Positions 37,701-46,281 are shown, counted from the first letter of the stretch. The stretch is 64,000 nt of DNA from Pseudomonas costantinii (GCF_001870435.1 NZ_MDDR01000052.1:62001-126000); one strand, 5' to 3'. Numbers and translations: made by a program. Notes: a model not told the origin generated them from the sequence alone.

Positions 37701-38598
37701 ATACCCCTTGCTCCCCCTTTTCCTTGAGCAGCGCTTGCAGTTGTGATGCCAGACGCGACCGAACGTCGATGTCGCTGGTTTTCTGCTGAAGTTGTTCGAA
37801 TTGCAGGCGCCAATGACTGCGTTTTTCGTCAGATATCGCCGGCCAACCTTCCTTCGTCAGCAGATCGTAAATCCTCGTTCTGTCTTCCTGGCGTTTGGGG
37901 GCTTCAAGCCCGTAAAAATTAAACAGAACGTTTGCATCAAGAAACTCACCGGTTTTTTCCAGTGGCAGTGCAACCCCGATATAACCAGAATGCAATGCCT
38001 TCACCGCTTCGCTGACTGCAGCACCAACCTCCCACCAACCGGACCCATCTGTGGTGGTAAACCTGCGTATGACCTTTTCGCCGTCGACCTCCACTACGCC
38101 CTCCACCGCGTCGCTGAACACCCGCACGGTCGATACATCCAGGCCTTTGGATTTGAGCCAGGCCTGCACTTGAGGCTCACGTACCGAGTCCTTGAAGGTA
38201 TCAACGAAGGGTTTGATAGAGGCGTTCGCGGGAATGGGGTTGGCATTGAGCTTGCCGGTCTTGAGCCAGTGAGCCAGTGCTTTGCGCGCTTTAACGTCGG
38301 CTTTTTCGGCGGCAGATGGGGCTGGAAAAACATGGCTATTACGCTGGGGACCTGCCGTTTGCAGTGTATCGCCAGGCGGAACCTCGCGTTTCTGCCGGGC
38401 CTGTGATTGATCAAGCCTTAATTGCGTCAGCTGTCCGTCCCGCTGTTTGGGGACGCCCGAAACACCCATCCGTTCAGTCTCACCTGGACTGTCCTGCGCC
38501 CCTGGCGCAGTGGACGGGTTATGTACTGCCGTGCCACCACTGCCTATCGTCGGGGTACGAGAAGGCATGGCCCTATTGCTTACAGTGCTTACCGACAT
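34726..38598 (-). CDS. Large protein of unknown function, putative secreted effector/toxin
   Basis: 1290 residues. No signal peptide. The first about 100 residues are Ser/Pro/Gly/Gln-rich and look disordered, which is usual for translocated effectors. A long helical body follows. Around residues 1135-1175 (LSLIPFVGAIADIADGNFG, then LLIDFASFAVTGGIAG) is a hydrophobic segment of a kind seen near the ends of large Pseudomonas dermonecrotic/Mcf-type toxins. No catalytic motif recognised. It stands alone between convergent efe genes and the pssA-like gene; its gap region (38599-38774) shows no regulator gene. Real coding is supported by length and by codon use like neighbours. Confidence 0.75.
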   Translation of the reverse strand: MSVSTVSNRAMPSRTPTIGSGGTAVHNPSTAPGAQDSPGETERMGVSGVPKQRDGQLTQLRLDQSQARQKREVPPGDTLQTAGPQRNSHVFPAPSAAEKADVKARKALAHWLKTGKLNANPIPANASIKPFVDTFKDSVREPQVQAWLKSKGLDVSTVRVFSDAVEGVVEVDGEKVIRRFTTTDGSGWWEVGAAVSEAVKALHSGYIGVALPLEKTGEFLDANVLFNFYGLEAPKRQEDRTRIYDLLTKEGWPAISDEKRSHWRLQFEQLQQKTSDIDVRSRLASQLQALLKEKGEQGVSDLSQQRAVIYPESSLAQKSQVPRDRFVDWLAAPVFKAFIEKIGFGAGENVYRISDGNLELRDSGNQWVSLQRYLEDEISKVSVGGNPAEKAAINKLSAEFDQLVAMSRTTGNALYASATYDVRQVLEFSGLGSPGTATELNSVIGWLTSKLPPSPVVGDYAGLSPYAWAPGALSSSDFAVLREKSTGVGSVTQLLVSHMSRQDLPNDPHLQLQVFFDSPQGTAKAQELAVLLNMVEVADGKPLSRATRHQLLASAIKASVTTQMPGKPGVVAGYEIYQPGNLGRTLDEVRGDVETHLKSKGANAKTASLIAHMLLAQAAPEFLLKPDPALPSDAPAALKLSPGQVSIGSVSWMNLRLGCAMAETLGGAGSSRSLNITQAQTLARLDPMGAEQEQLIKTIGAPPLLDWAVMNGVFPKTSDGRYSPGDYKAAAQAFADRESSVYNAFQSMTREPVNQTSLLVDQLAVLFPEMTKDEIRRFKLELDTNVPFNPRQHAHLETRQPLLTEVILAGQAKLDPLFTFQKWLNELVSGEKKYKFSHPKISQETFNERIKSLPQIPPLVGPAVDQYLADSRTAHETMIRLMIANAPLDVRKGLEAGDVEIFTLREETGEPLDQDQGKDSKVSEKRARRGVLLRYKTEGTTDGYTYLEMFPGSMKMYKRYLVFSKLELNGVIQKGQVPGPGFSYSREDFRKTAPVDFDLQAYQTGDQPRPGVRTNAIIEKFGETLPGRAQTLRFAQAPGFTPNSWSSTKTRDIAKAVVDATFDVKREPLVEYANQPTALQKRRSYPFDSGKVFTKDNLKTVLSLIPFVGAIADIADGNFGAGLKGLLIDFASFAVTGGIAGAKNFYKGLKAVVPFGTRAFRMGAMTGATPFFRSLFNPLDGAVDVLKAGPKLIAAAKKVLAGELVNMGEGVFMATTAFEKCRWGLGVYDTLAPVAAGQAASAYPERRVGVSQSCALYAVQVNGNWYAIDPVSRKPTGAPLADFKPDAPVS

Positions 38599-38774
38599 GT
38601 CAAGTTCTCTTCACGGTTGAGATCGCAAGAGTTCTTGTCCTTAAGAACCATCAACCGGAAGACTATGAGGTCAGATCATTCGAACCTGTAGGAGCAGTCC
38701 GAATGCGCAGCACGGACTGGGCCGAAAGCCGGCAGCGCCAGTGTAGGCGCTACCTCAGAGGGGCAATGTAATAG
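38599..38774. other. Intergenic upstream of the 1290-residue gene
   Basis: 176 bases between the 1290-residue gene and the pssA-like gene on the same strand. No terminator stem or clear promoter was recognised; a short GC-rich stretch (CCGGCAGCGCC) near 38730 is not palindromic. Confidence 0.4.
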
Positions 38775-40118
38775 TTACAAAATGCGATACAGCAACCGCT
38801 CGATCCGCACTCGGCTGACACGGCGCAGGAACTTGCCGACCGCTTGCGGATAATCCATCAGTGTCTGCAACTGCTGGTAACCCTCAATGCGCGTGGTGTG
38901 CTGGAAAATCTGCGTCAGTTCCTGCGCTCGCGGCACCAACCACTGCCCCTGCGGATCATCGATCAGCAAGCCATTTTCCAGGTCGAGCCGGAACGCACGC
39001 GGGTTGAGGTTGTTACCGGTGAGCAAGGTGTAACGCTGATCAACCCACATGCCCTTGAGGTGATAGGTGTTGTCGCCGTCGCGCCACAGGTGCAAGTTCA
39101 ACTGGCCGCTGTCGATCATCGGCTGATGACGTTTGGCGAAGCGGCGCAGGCTGATTTCATACAGGTAAGGCAGTGCCGAAATCACCTTGAACGGTTCGCT
39201 GGGCGGGATGTAGAAATCGTTGGCGGTTTTGTCGCCGACGATGATATCGACCTTCACTCCACGCGCCAGAGCCCGGTTGATTTCCCGGGTCACCGGCAAT
39301 GGCAGGTTGAAGTACGGCGTACAGATGGTCAGTTGATGCTGGGCGCTGGCGATCAGTTCCAGAATCACGCGGTTCAGCGGGTTGTTCTTGCCCACACCGA
39401 GCAACGGGCTGACTGACAGGTGGCCATTGGGCAGCTGCCCTGCCGTGGTGTCGTAGGCCGCGTGCTTCAAACGGCTGCGCAAGTCGCCGATATCGTTGCG
39501 CAGGCTGCGAGTGGTGGGCGGGTTCGGCAGATCGAGGCGATGTACCGCCTTGGATGCAACAAGCCCATGCTCGATCAGGTGTTGCATCGAATCGGCCAGC
39601 GGCTGGCTGTGGATCAGGTGATAGCGGTCAAAACGGTACTTGTCGAACTTGTGCAGGTACACATTGTTCAGGCTCGCGCCGCTGTACAACACACTGTCGT
39701 CGATCACAAAGCCCTTGAGATGCAACACACCAAACAGCTCGCGGGTCTGCACCGGCACACCATATACCGGCACTTCACTGTCGTGGGACTGGGTCATGGC
39801 CTGGTACCAGGCGCTGTTGCCCGGCTGCTTGCCGGCACCGATCAGCCCGCGCTGAGCGCGCAGACAGTCGACCACCACCACGATGTCCAGTTCAGGTCGT
39901 GCTGCCTTGGCCGCGTGCAAGGCGTCGTAGATCTCCTGCCCCGCTTCGTCCTGCTGCAAGTACAGCGCAACGATGTAGATACGCCGGGTGGCCTGGGGAA
40001 TTTTCTCCAGCAGACAGCGGCGAAACTCAGCCGCGCCGGACAGCACCTCGATGGCGTCGGCAGACAGCGGAAAACTACGCAGTTTGGGTAGCAGGGAGCG
40101 TTTGAAGAACGACGGCAT
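38775..40118 (-). CDS. pssA: CDP-diacylglycerol--serine O-phosphatidyltransferase, PLD family
   Basis: 447 residues of the phospholipase-D superfamily with the two HKD motifs: HLKGFVIDDSVLYSG (about residue 131) and HLKGMWVDQRYTLLTGNN (about 353). Text such as NVYLHKFDKYRFDRYHLIH is typical of E. coli-type PssA, which forms phosphatidylserine from CDP-diacylglycerol and serine for phosphatidylethanolamine synthesis. Cytosolic or ribosome/membrane associated. Length matches the 451-residue E. coli enzyme. It is on the opposite strand to the TetR gene at 40244. Confidence 0.9.
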   Translation of the reverse strand: MPSFFKRSLLPKLRSFPLSADAIEVLSGAAEFRRCLLEKIPQATRRIYIVALYLQQDEAGQEIYDALHAAKAARPELDIVVVVDCLRAQRGLIGAGKQPGNSAWYQAMTQSHDSEVPVYGVPVQTRELFGVLHLKGFVIDDSVLYSGASLNNVYLHKFDKYRFDRYHLIHSQPLADSMQHLIEHGLVASKAVHRLDLPNPPTTRSLRNDIGDLRSRLKHAAYDTTAGQLPNGHLSVSPLLGVGKNNPLNRVILELIASAQHQLTICTPYFNLPLPVTREINRALARGVKVDIIVGDKTANDFYIPPSEPFKVISALPYLYEISLRRFAKRHQPMIDSGQLNLHLWRDGDNTYHLKGMWVDQRYTLLTGNNLNPRAFRLDLENGLLIDDPQGQWLVPRAQELTQIFQHTTRIEGYQQLQTLMDYPQAVGKFLRRVSRVRIERLLYRIL

Positions 40119-40207
40119 AAGGCTCGCAATGGGTCGAATCCGAAGAGGCCCCGAGCTTACACCATGGGGCTGATCAGGTCTCGTTGCTCGGCATGGAAAA
40201 AAGTTTA

Positions 40208-40236
40208 TTGACCAAGAAGAACGATCGTTCTACTGT
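40208..40236 (+). promoter_or_regulatory. Promoter with palindromic operator before the TetR gene
   Basis: -35 TTGACC (40208-40213), 17-bp spacer, -10 TACTGT (40231-40236). The spacer holds the perfect palindrome AGAACGATCGTTCT (40218-40231). An operator in the spacer is typical of autoregulated TetR genes. The predicted start point is within a nucleotide or so of the ATG at 40244, i.e. a leaderless message. Confidence 0.7.
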
Positions 40237-40243
40237 GCAATTC

Positions 40244-40807
40244 ATGAATGACATGACCCGCAGTGAAACCCGCGACATTATCCTCGACGTCACCGAGAAG
40301 TTGATCTATCGCCATGGCATCGCCGCCACGGGCATGGATTTGCTGGTGAAAACCGCCGGTGTCTCGCGCAAGAGTATTTACCGTTACTTCGCCAACAAAG
40401 ACGAGTTGGTGATCGCCGCCCTGCAACGCCGCGACGAACGTTGGATGCAGTGGCTGCGCGGCGAGGTGGAACGCAGCAAAGGCAGTGGCGAACGCCTGCT
40501 GGCGCTGTTCAGTGCCCTCAAGGCCTGGTTTGGTTCGGACGATTTTCGCGGCTGCGCCTTCATCAATACCAGTGGTGAAACCGGCGACCCGCACAACCCG
40601 GTGCGTCTACTGGCTAAAGCCCATAAACAGAAACTGTTCGAGTACGCACTTGAACTGTGTGAAGCACATGGCACCCCCGATCCCGAGCGGCAGGCCGCGC
40701 AACTGCTGATCCTGATCGATGGCGCCATTACTGTTGCCCTGGTGATGGGCGACTCAACAGCTGCTGATAATGCGCAATGCATGGCGCAAATATTACTGGG
40801 ACTTTGA
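40244..40807 (+). CDS. TetR-family transcriptional regulator
   Basis: 187 residues from the chosen start (MNDMTRSETRD). The N-terminal HTH is MDLLVKTAGVSRKSIYRYF; the C-terminal domain is of a ligand-binding type. I start at 40244 since the operator/promoter lies just before it. The long open frame could also begin at 40184, but that would place the operator inside the coding sequence. It is probably autoregulated and may control the NTF2-like gene 55 bp downstream. Confidence 0.85.
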   Translation: MNDMTRSETRDIILDVTEKLIYRHGIAATGMDLLVKTAGVSRKSIYRYFANKDELVIAALQRRDERWMQWLRGEVERSKGSGERLLALFSALKAWFGSDDFRGCAFINTSGETGDPHNPVRLLAKAHKQKLFEYALELCEAHGTPDPERQAAQLLILIDGAITVALVMGDSTAADNAQCMAQILLGL

Positions 40808-40862
40808 ACGCAAAAACCTCGCAACTTTCGATAAAAACTTACTTGTTTTCAGGAGCTGCCAG

Positions 40863-41342
40863 ATGTCATCTACCGTAGAAGTACGTCCGCCGTTACCGCC
40901 ATTTACCCGCCAGTCAGCCATCGAAAAAGTGCGCCTGGCCGAAGACGGCTGGAACTCCCGGGACCCGCAACGCGTGTCCCTGGCCTACACCCTGGACACC
41001 CAGTGGCGTAATCGCGCTGAATTCGCCCATAACCGAGAAGAAGCCAAGGGCTTCCTCACCCGTAAATGGGCCAAGGAATTGGATTATCGGCTGATCAAGG
41101 AATTATGGGCGTTCACCGACAACCGTATTGCCGTGCGCTACGCCTATGAATGGCACGACGATTCCGGCAACTGGTTCCGTTCTTATGGCAATGAGAACTG
41201 GGAGTTCGACGAGAACGGTTTGATGGCTAACCGCTTTGCCTGCATCAATGACCTGCCGATCAAGGAAAGCGAGCGTAAGTTCCGTTGGCCGCTGGGCAGG
41301 CGCCCGGATGAGCATCCGGGGCTGTCTGAGCTGGGCCTGTAA
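40863..41342 (+). CDS. NTF2-like (DUF1348) protein
   Basis: 159 residues of the DUF1348/nuclear-transport-factor-2-like fold: SAIEKVRLAEDGWNSRDP followed by WRNRAEFAHNREEAKGFLTRKW and YEWHDDSGNWFRSYGNENWEF (each seen in part). The ATG at 40863 follows AGGAG. Likely in one unit with the TetR gene, a common pairing in Pseudomonas, and so probably a target of it. Small-molecule or enzyme role unknown. Confidence 0.87.
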   Translation: MSSTVEVRPPLPPFTRQSAIEKVRLAEDGWNSRDPQRVSLAYTLDTQWRNRAEFAHNREEAKGFLTRKWAKELDYRLIKELWAFTDNRIAVRYAYEWHDDSGNWFRSYGNENWEFDENGLMANRFACINDLPIKESERKFRWPLGRRPDEHPGLSELGL

Positions 41343-41373
41343 TTCGGTTGGGGCCGGTATGCCGGCCCCTCTT

Positions 41374-42531
41374 TCAGTCTTGATTCAAACCTACGCGATA
41401 CAACACACCGTTATCCTCATCGGTCAGCACATACAAGTAGCCATCCGGACCCTGCCGCACATCGCGAATACGTGCTTTCAAGTCCCCCAGCAAGCGCTCC
41501 TCATGGATCACCTTATCGCCATCGAACTGCAAGCGAATCAACTCTTTGCTGGTCAACGCGCCGATAAACAGGTTGTGTTGCCACGCCTTGAAACGATCGG
41601 CGTCATAAAATGCCATACCACTGATGGCCGGTGATTTTTCCCAGACGTGATGGGGCGGCACCGTGCCGTCCACCGTCTTGCCCTTGGCCTCGGGAATCGG
41701 CGTCAGGGAATAATTGATGCCATGGGTCGCCAGTGGCCAACCGTAGTTCTTGCCACGTTCGATGATGTTGATTTCATCACCCCCTCGAGGCCCATGTTCG
41801 TTTTCCCAGATCGTGCCACTCCAAGGGTTCAGCGCCAGCCCCTGCGGGTTGCGCTGACCGTAGGACCAAATCTCGGGACGTACGCCCTGCTGACCGACGA
41901 AGGGGTTGTCATCCGGCACCCGGCCGTCCGGGAAGATCCGCACAACCTTGCCTTGCAGTTTGTCCAAGTCTTGCGCTGTCGGCCGGTCGTTGTTCTCCCC
42001 CAGGGTCACAAACAGGTAACCATCACGGTCGAAGGCCAGGCGGGAACCGAAGTGGTTGCCCGTGGACAGCTTAGGCTCCTGGCGCAGGATGACCTTGAAA
42101 TCCTTCAAGCCGCTCAAGTCATCGGCCAAACGCCCACGCCCGACGGCGGTCCCGGCCGTGCCGCCCTTGCCTCCGCCTTCGGCGTAAGACAGATACACCA
42201 TGCGGTCTTGCTTGAAGTCCGGCGACAGCACCACATCGAGCAAACCGCCCTGCCCTTTGGCCCACACCTCAGGCACGCCCGTCAAAGGCGCCGAAAGCTT
42301 GCCGTCCGGGCTGACAAACCGCAGGTGGCCAGGACGCTCAGTGACCAGGAAACCCTGCTTGTCCGGCAAAAACGCCACGGCCCATGGGTGGTCCAGGCCT
42401 TTGGTGATTGGCGTGGCGGTGATGCTGCCTTGCTCGCTGGGGAACTGCTGGGCGTCGGCGGCGTAAGCGGCAGTCAATGGAAGTATCGTCGACGCGCAAA
42501 TGGCAGCTAAAAGAGTTTTGCGTAGAAACAT
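41374..42531 (-). CDS. PQQ-dependent sugar (aldose) dehydrogenase, exported
   Basis: 385 residues of the soluble glucose/sorbosone dehydrogenase (YliI/Asd) beta-propeller family. Signal peptide about 1-24 (ending TAAYAADAQ). Family text GLDHPWAVAFLPD, GNHFGSRLAFD, SYGQRNPQGLALNPW and HGPRGGDEINIIERGKNYGWP includes the PQQ/Ca-site stretch. Periplasmic oxidation of aldose sugars with PQQ is the known role of the family. Its stop is 12 bp before the small secreted protein gene in the same direction. Confidence 0.9.
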   Translation of the reverse strand: MFLRKTLLAAICASTILPLTAAYAADAQQFPSEQGSITATPITKGLDHPWAVAFLPDKQGFLVTERPGHLRFVSPDGKLSAPLTGVPEVWAKGQGGLLDVVLSPDFKQDRMVYLSYAEGGGKGGTAGTAVGRGRLADDLSGLKDFKVILRQEPKLSTGNHFGSRLAFDRDGYLFVTLGENNDRPTAQDLDKLQGKVVRIFPDGRVPDDNPFVGQQGVRPEIWSYGQRNPQGLALNPWSGTIWENEHGPRGGDEINIIERGKNYGWPLATHGINYSLTPIPEAKGKTVDGTVPPHHVWEKSPAISGMAFYDADRFKAWQHNLFIGALTSKELIRLQFDGDKVIHEERLLGDLKARIRDVRQGPDGYLYVLTDEDNGVLYRVGLNQD

Positions 42532-42543
42532 AAGACGTAGTCC

Positions 42544-42858
42544 TTACCGGCGATTGCCGTTGGCATCATAGGTGGGGGCTTTAGTTTCGGTTGTGGGACG
42601 GCTAGGTGCGGCATCACGTATGGGATAGCGATTGCCGATGCCGCCGTTTTCCACGGTCGGTGCGGGGCTGGTCGGCCCGGTCTGGATGCCGCGAGGGGCT
42701 GGCACATTGGGCTGAGTGCCCTGCATGCTGTTGGGATTGGCCCGATGAATTGGGCTGTTGTTGGCATCGTTGCTGCCGGGAAGATTTTGCGCATGGGCAA
42801 ATGGCGTGAGTGCCAAGCTCAGCGCCAGCACTGCTAGGTGACGTACACAGCGGTTCAT
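42544..42858 (-). CDS. Small secreted Pro/Asn-rich protein
   Basis: 104 residues: signal peptide (LALSLALTPFAHAQ) followed by a disordered chain rich in Pro, Asn, Thr and Gly (ending YDANGNRR). No family recognised. It lies directly upstream of the PQQ dehydrogenase gene on the same strand (12 bp), and likely shares its message. Real-gene support: clean signal peptide and AGAGGC-like ribosome site. Confidence 0.7.
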   Translation of the reverse strand: MNRCVRHLAVLALSLALTPFAHAQNLPGSNDANNSPIHRANPNSMQGTQPNVPAPRGIQTGPTSPAPTVENGGIGNRYPIRDAAPSRPTTETKAPTYDANGNRR

Positions 42859-43007
42859 GACAAAGCCTCTCTGGGGCGAGTAGTACGTGCTTTCGATAAC
42901 ACGCTACGCCCAGGGTTCGGCTTTCGTAACTAAATACTTTCTCATCAGGTGTAACACAATCTGTCGGGGCGCGACCTCATCGACGTGATCCGCGCCCCAG
43001 ACGTGCT

Positions 43008-43919
43008 TCAGATCAGGATAAAGATCAGGGCCAATCCCGCAAAAATCGCCCACTTTTCCAAGTAGTAGCGCGCACGGTTGCGCTTTTTCAGCTCTTTGCC
43101 GCGCAGGCGAATTTTGTACAGGCGCGTAAACGCGCGATTCAAGCCGCCGGTCTTGTCGCCATCATCATTGGGTGAGCCCGCAGCGGCCATCACATTGCGG
43201 CTGAACCAGCGGTTGAATGCCGCCGCCCAGCGGTACTTCATTGGCCGTTCAATATCGCAAAACAGAATGATCCGGTTCTGTTGCGTAGTGTTTTCCGCGT
43301 AGTGAATGTAGGTCTCGTCAAACATCACCGGCTCGCCATCGCGCCAGTAATAGCTCTCGCCATCCACATTGATGTAGCAGCCAGGATCGTTGGGGGTATC
43401 CAGGCCCAGGTGATAGCGGTAGGAGCCGGCGTACGGGTCGCGGTGACGAACCAACTTGGAGCCTGGTGGCAACTCGGCGAACATCGCGGCCTTGACCGAG
43501 CCAATACTCTGCAACAGCTCAGTGGTACGCGGGCACAGCTTCATCGCCGAGGGGTGGCTGTCGCCGTACCACTTGAGGTAGAAACGCTTCCAGCCCGACT
43601 TGAAGAACGAGTTGAAACCCACGTCGTTGTACTGGTCCGAACGCTTGATCTCCCCTGCCCGCATAAGGTTCAGGCCCTCTTCGCGGATCTCCTCCCAATG
43701 CTCCTGCAACGGGCTCAGCTCCGGAAAATCGCTGGGCGACAAGTAGGGGCGGCTTGGTTGCTTGGAAAACAAGTAGAGGAAGCAGTTGATCGGCGCCAGG
43801 AACGTCGAGTGATCGCTAAGCTGGCGGCCCAGCTTGTGTCGCACCCGACCACGCAGGTGAACATACGCAATGGAGGCAACGTAGAGAACAACAATGATGA
43901 GTTTCAAAGGCTTCGTCAC
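43008..43919 (-). CDS. lpxO: Lipid A 2-hydroxylase, aspartyl/asparaginyl beta-hydroxylase family
   Basis: 303 residues. An N-terminal membrane anchor (IIVVLYVASIAYVHLRG), the Asp_Arg_Hydrox domain with iron-binding HRDPY (LVRHRDPYAGSYRYHLGL) and the second histidine in DETYIHYAEN, then a C-terminal membrane-facing basic/hydrophobic stretch. LpxO hydroxylates the 2-position of lipid A acyl chains. The start is GTG (MTKPLK). The first residues after it match LpxO of other Pseudomonas in my memory (LYV.SIAYVHLRGRVRHKL). Confidence 0.9.
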   Translation of the reverse strand: MTKPLKLIIVVLYVASIAYVHLRGRVRHKLGRQLSDHSTFLAPINCFLYLFSKQPSRPYLSPSDFPELSPLQEHWEEIREEGLNLMRAGEIKRSDQYNDVGFNSFFKSGWKRFYLKWYGDSHPSAMKLCPRTTELLQSIGSVKAAMFAELPPGSKLVRHRDPYAGSYRYHLGLDTPNDPGCYINVDGESYYWRDGEPVMFDETYIHYAENTTQQNRIILFCDIERPMKYRWAAAFNRWFSRNVMAAAGSPNDDGDKTGGLNRAFTRLYKIRLRGKELKKRNRARYYLEKWAIFAGLALIFILI

Positions 43920-44200
43920 ATGTCAGTAGAGAACAGGCTGCCCCTGCGTGCCCACAACGGCCGAGGGTAGATAAGCAGCACCTGAAATCACGATTACACA
44001 TTGGCGCCTGGACCGGCAGGTAGCAATTCGGTTCAGGGCTATTGGCCGTTATTTAGCCACAGTTTGTAACCAAAGGTTAACTAAGATTTGTGAAAAGCTG
44101 TCGACAAAGTGTGCTGGGGCTGGCGCCGAAGATGTCCTCGCCGCCAGGTTTGTTGCACACTCTCAACCTCACGACGTGACTCCAGCAATAAGGAATTTGC
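43920..44200. other. Intergenic between lpxO and the TIGR03067-like gene
   Basis: About 280 bases. It holds the promoters of two divergent genes; no stem-loop, operator or gene was recognised. Confidence 0.35.
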
Positions 44201-44587
44201 ATGCCCTCTATTTCAGATCCGGACTATCAATCGCTTCAGGGCGCCTGGGAACAGACAGCCCTGGAAGACAGTGGCGTACTCAACCCTGTTGATGCGCACA
44301 GCGCCCCAGGTGCGATTACCACCATTACAGGGGATCAGTTCGAAGTGACAACAGTCAGTGGCGATGTATTGCTGGCTGGCCGGTTTCTCCTCGACAGCAG
44401 CACCACGCCCAAAAGCATTACCTGGGTAGATTCCATCGGCGATGACGCCGGCAAGTCGTTGCCCGCCAGCTATCGCCTCGACGGGGATGACTTTGTGTTT
44501 ATCGCTGCGGATGAAGGCATGCCCAGGCCGAGCATCTTCAGCACCGGCCCGGGGCAAACCATGCGCACGTTTGTGCGTAAAGGCTGA
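44201..44587 (+). CDS. TIGR03067-domain protein
   Basis: 128 residues beginning SISDPDYQSLQGAWEQTALED, typical of the TIGR03067 (LQGxW) domain seen in planctomycete and some proteobacterial proteins, with later VFIAADEGMPRPSIFSTGPG. AAGGAA is well placed before the ATG. No signal peptide. Function unknown. It is followed by a terminator at 44679. Confidence 0.75.
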   Translation: MPSISDPDYQSLQGAWEQTALEDSGVLNPVDAHSAPGAITTITGDQFEVTTVSGDVLLAGRFLLDSSTTPKSITWVDSIGDDAGKSLPASYRLDGDDFVFIAADEGMPRPSIFSTGPGQTMRTFVRKG

Positions 44588-44678
44588 TCCGCCGCCATCC
44601 GAACTTGCGACACCGTTTTCACACAGCCTTCACTTTGCGACCTATACGGTGAGGCCTACCTACTCCAGTGAATCACTT

Positions 44679-44707
44679 AGCCCGCCTCTTCTCGCGGGCT
44701 TTTTTTT
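44679..44707 (+). terminator. Rho-independent terminator
   Basis: AGCCCGC (44679-44685) and GCGGGCT (44694-44700) with loop CTCTTCTC and a run of eight T residues. It ends the TIGR03067-like gene and faces the convergent methyltransferase. Confidence 0.9.
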
Positions 44708-44724
44708 GCGCGCAACAAAGCAAC

Positions 44725-45537
44725 TCAAGCCGAACGCTTGGTGGCGGTCAAGGTGAAACACAGGGGCAATTGTGCCGGTTGGTTCTCGTACTGGTCGTAA
44801 AGCTCCTCACGGTTGGAATGCGGGTATTCCTGCAAATGATCGATCTGCAATTGGGCCGCAACCGCCCCGCTGACCACGCTGCCCAGGGTATGCACGTACC
44901 AATAGGACGTTGGCCCGGCCACGCCTCCCTGCCCTTCGTAGACAATCGACTCCTGCAGTACAAAGGGATCACGTTGGAAATACGAACTGACGGGCAACAG
45001 CGGATTAGCGGCCCGCGGGTCGAACACCTCCAGGAAGGGATGAGTTTCGTAGATCACCAATGTGCCACCGGGCTTTAGCGTACTGGCCACATGGCGCATA
45101 AACAGCGCCACATCCGGCATCCAGTTCAGCACGCCAATCGTTACCAGGGCGACATCAAACCGACCGAACAAGCGTTCAGGCAGATGATGGATATCGGTTT
45201 CAATGAACTCAGGGCTGTGTGGCGAGACATCGGCCAGTTCCCGCGCCTGCTGGAGAAAAGCCTTGGATTGATCGACACCCACCACGGAACGGGCGCCCAA
45301 ACCGAATAACGACAGGCTTTCACGACCGTTGTTGCAGCACAGTTGCACCACGTCCTTGCCGGCGACCCCCACCTCTTGCAGCAGCGCGGTGATGGTCGTA
45401 TCGAGACACGAAAAGTCTGGATCAGCAACCGATTCCAGCAGCGCTTTCCAGGTAGCCGTGTCTTTGTGCAGCGTGGCGGAGGCGTCCCAGGCGTCTTTGT
45501 TGCTGGTGATTGCCTGTTCGGCTGAGGGCATGTCCAT
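44725..45537 (-). CDS. Class I SAM-dependent methyltransferase
   Basis: 270 residues. Motif I is VVQLCCNNGRESLSL (the GxGxG loop appears as CNNGRE), motif II VVGVDQSKAFLQQA, and later FDVALVTIGVLNWMPD and GGTLVIYETHPFL. GGAG precedes the ATG by about 7 nt. Substrate unknown; neighbours give no clue. Confidence 0.85.
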   Translation of the reverse strand: MDMPSAEQAITSNKDAWDASATLHKDTATWKALLESVADPDFSCLDTTITALLQEVGVAGKDVVQLCCNNGRESLSLFGLGARSVVGVDQSKAFLQQARELADVSPHSPEFIETDIHHLPERLFGRFDVALVTIGVLNWMPDVALFMRHVASTLKPGGTLVIYETHPFLEVFDPRAANPLLPVSSYFQRDPFVLQESIVYEGQGGVAGPTSYWYVHTLGSVVSGAVAAQLQIDHLQEYPHSNREELYDQYENQPAQLPLCFTLTATKRSA

Positions 45538-45986
45538 TGCATCTCCAGGTCGTCAGTACAGCGGGAATCGGAAAGTAGTCCAATTACCCGTGGATGAAAA
45601 CCCCGAGTGCCATACAACTGTCGCCTGACATATGCGACAATGCGCGCCAAATTCCAACACACATCCAAAATTTTCTGCTCAGCGACCGGGTTTCGCGCCT
45701 TGATGTCGCTGTTGACGCATGCCTGAAGGCTCCTGCCGCCACGCTCGCAACCCATTGATAGGTAAAGTAATTGATCTCCACAGCTAACATCACCATGCAG
45801 TATAAAATGCATTCTGGTGCTTACTGGTGATCAGTGTTTGCTGGGCCAAGTAATCATGAGCAATCACGGATAACCCACCGAAATGCACCCGTTGGTTCCA
45901 AGACTGGTCCCAACGGGGTTATTTCAGCCCATGCCGAATATGCATAACCCCCTCCCCGGCGTCCTGCCGACCAAATTAAAGGCGTC
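45538..45986. other. Intergenic, contains a stem-loop
   Basis: 450 bases with no convincing gene. CCCGTTGG (45888-45895) and CCAACGGG (45910-45917) form an 8-bp stem followed by GTTATTT, a possible terminator. The first copy of an 18-bp direct repeat (CCCGGCGTCCTGCCGACC, 45955-45972) is at the end of this stretch. Confidence 0.45.
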
Positions 45987-46208
45987 CTACGCACTCCCCC
46001 CCAGATGCCTAATCACCTCAACAATGATGATCAAAGTTCCCATAGCCAGGAATCCAAGACCAAGCAGCCCCTTGAACCACTTTTGCCATGATTGTGGAAT
46101 ATAGGGTCTGACGAATATCCCCCACCAGCGTCTGGAAGGTGGGGCATCTCGGTACAGGTAAATAACCACACCTAATGCTAGGACCACGAACGCCACTACG
46201 AAGAGCAT
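45987..46208 (-). CDS. Small two-helix membrane protein
   Basis: 73 residues from the ATG at 46208 (MLFVVAFVVLALGVVIYLY) with two transmembrane segments (about 1-20 and 45-65) around a charged loop RDAPPSRRWWG. AGG lies 6 nt before the ATG; an in-frame TTG at 46220 would add four residues. No family recognised. It sits between two 18-bp repeats. Confidence 0.6.
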   Translation of the reverse strand: MLFVVAFVVLALGVVIYLYRDAPPSRRWWGIFVRPYIPQSWQKWFKGLLGLGFLAMGTLIIIVEVIRHLGGSA

Positions 46209-46281
46209 GGGTAGCCTCAATCCATTTCTACTAGGCTGCCCAGATGTCAGCCTCCTATCACGAAGCGTAGAAGAGGTCCGA

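Noticed and set aside
45584..45796. Minus-strand 70-codon frame in the gap before the small membrane gene
   Set aside because: No ribosome site and composition unlike a protein; left as intergenic.
45883..46104. Plus-strand 73-codon frame across the 18-bp repeat
   Set aside because: Overlaps the better-supported small membrane gene on the other strand.
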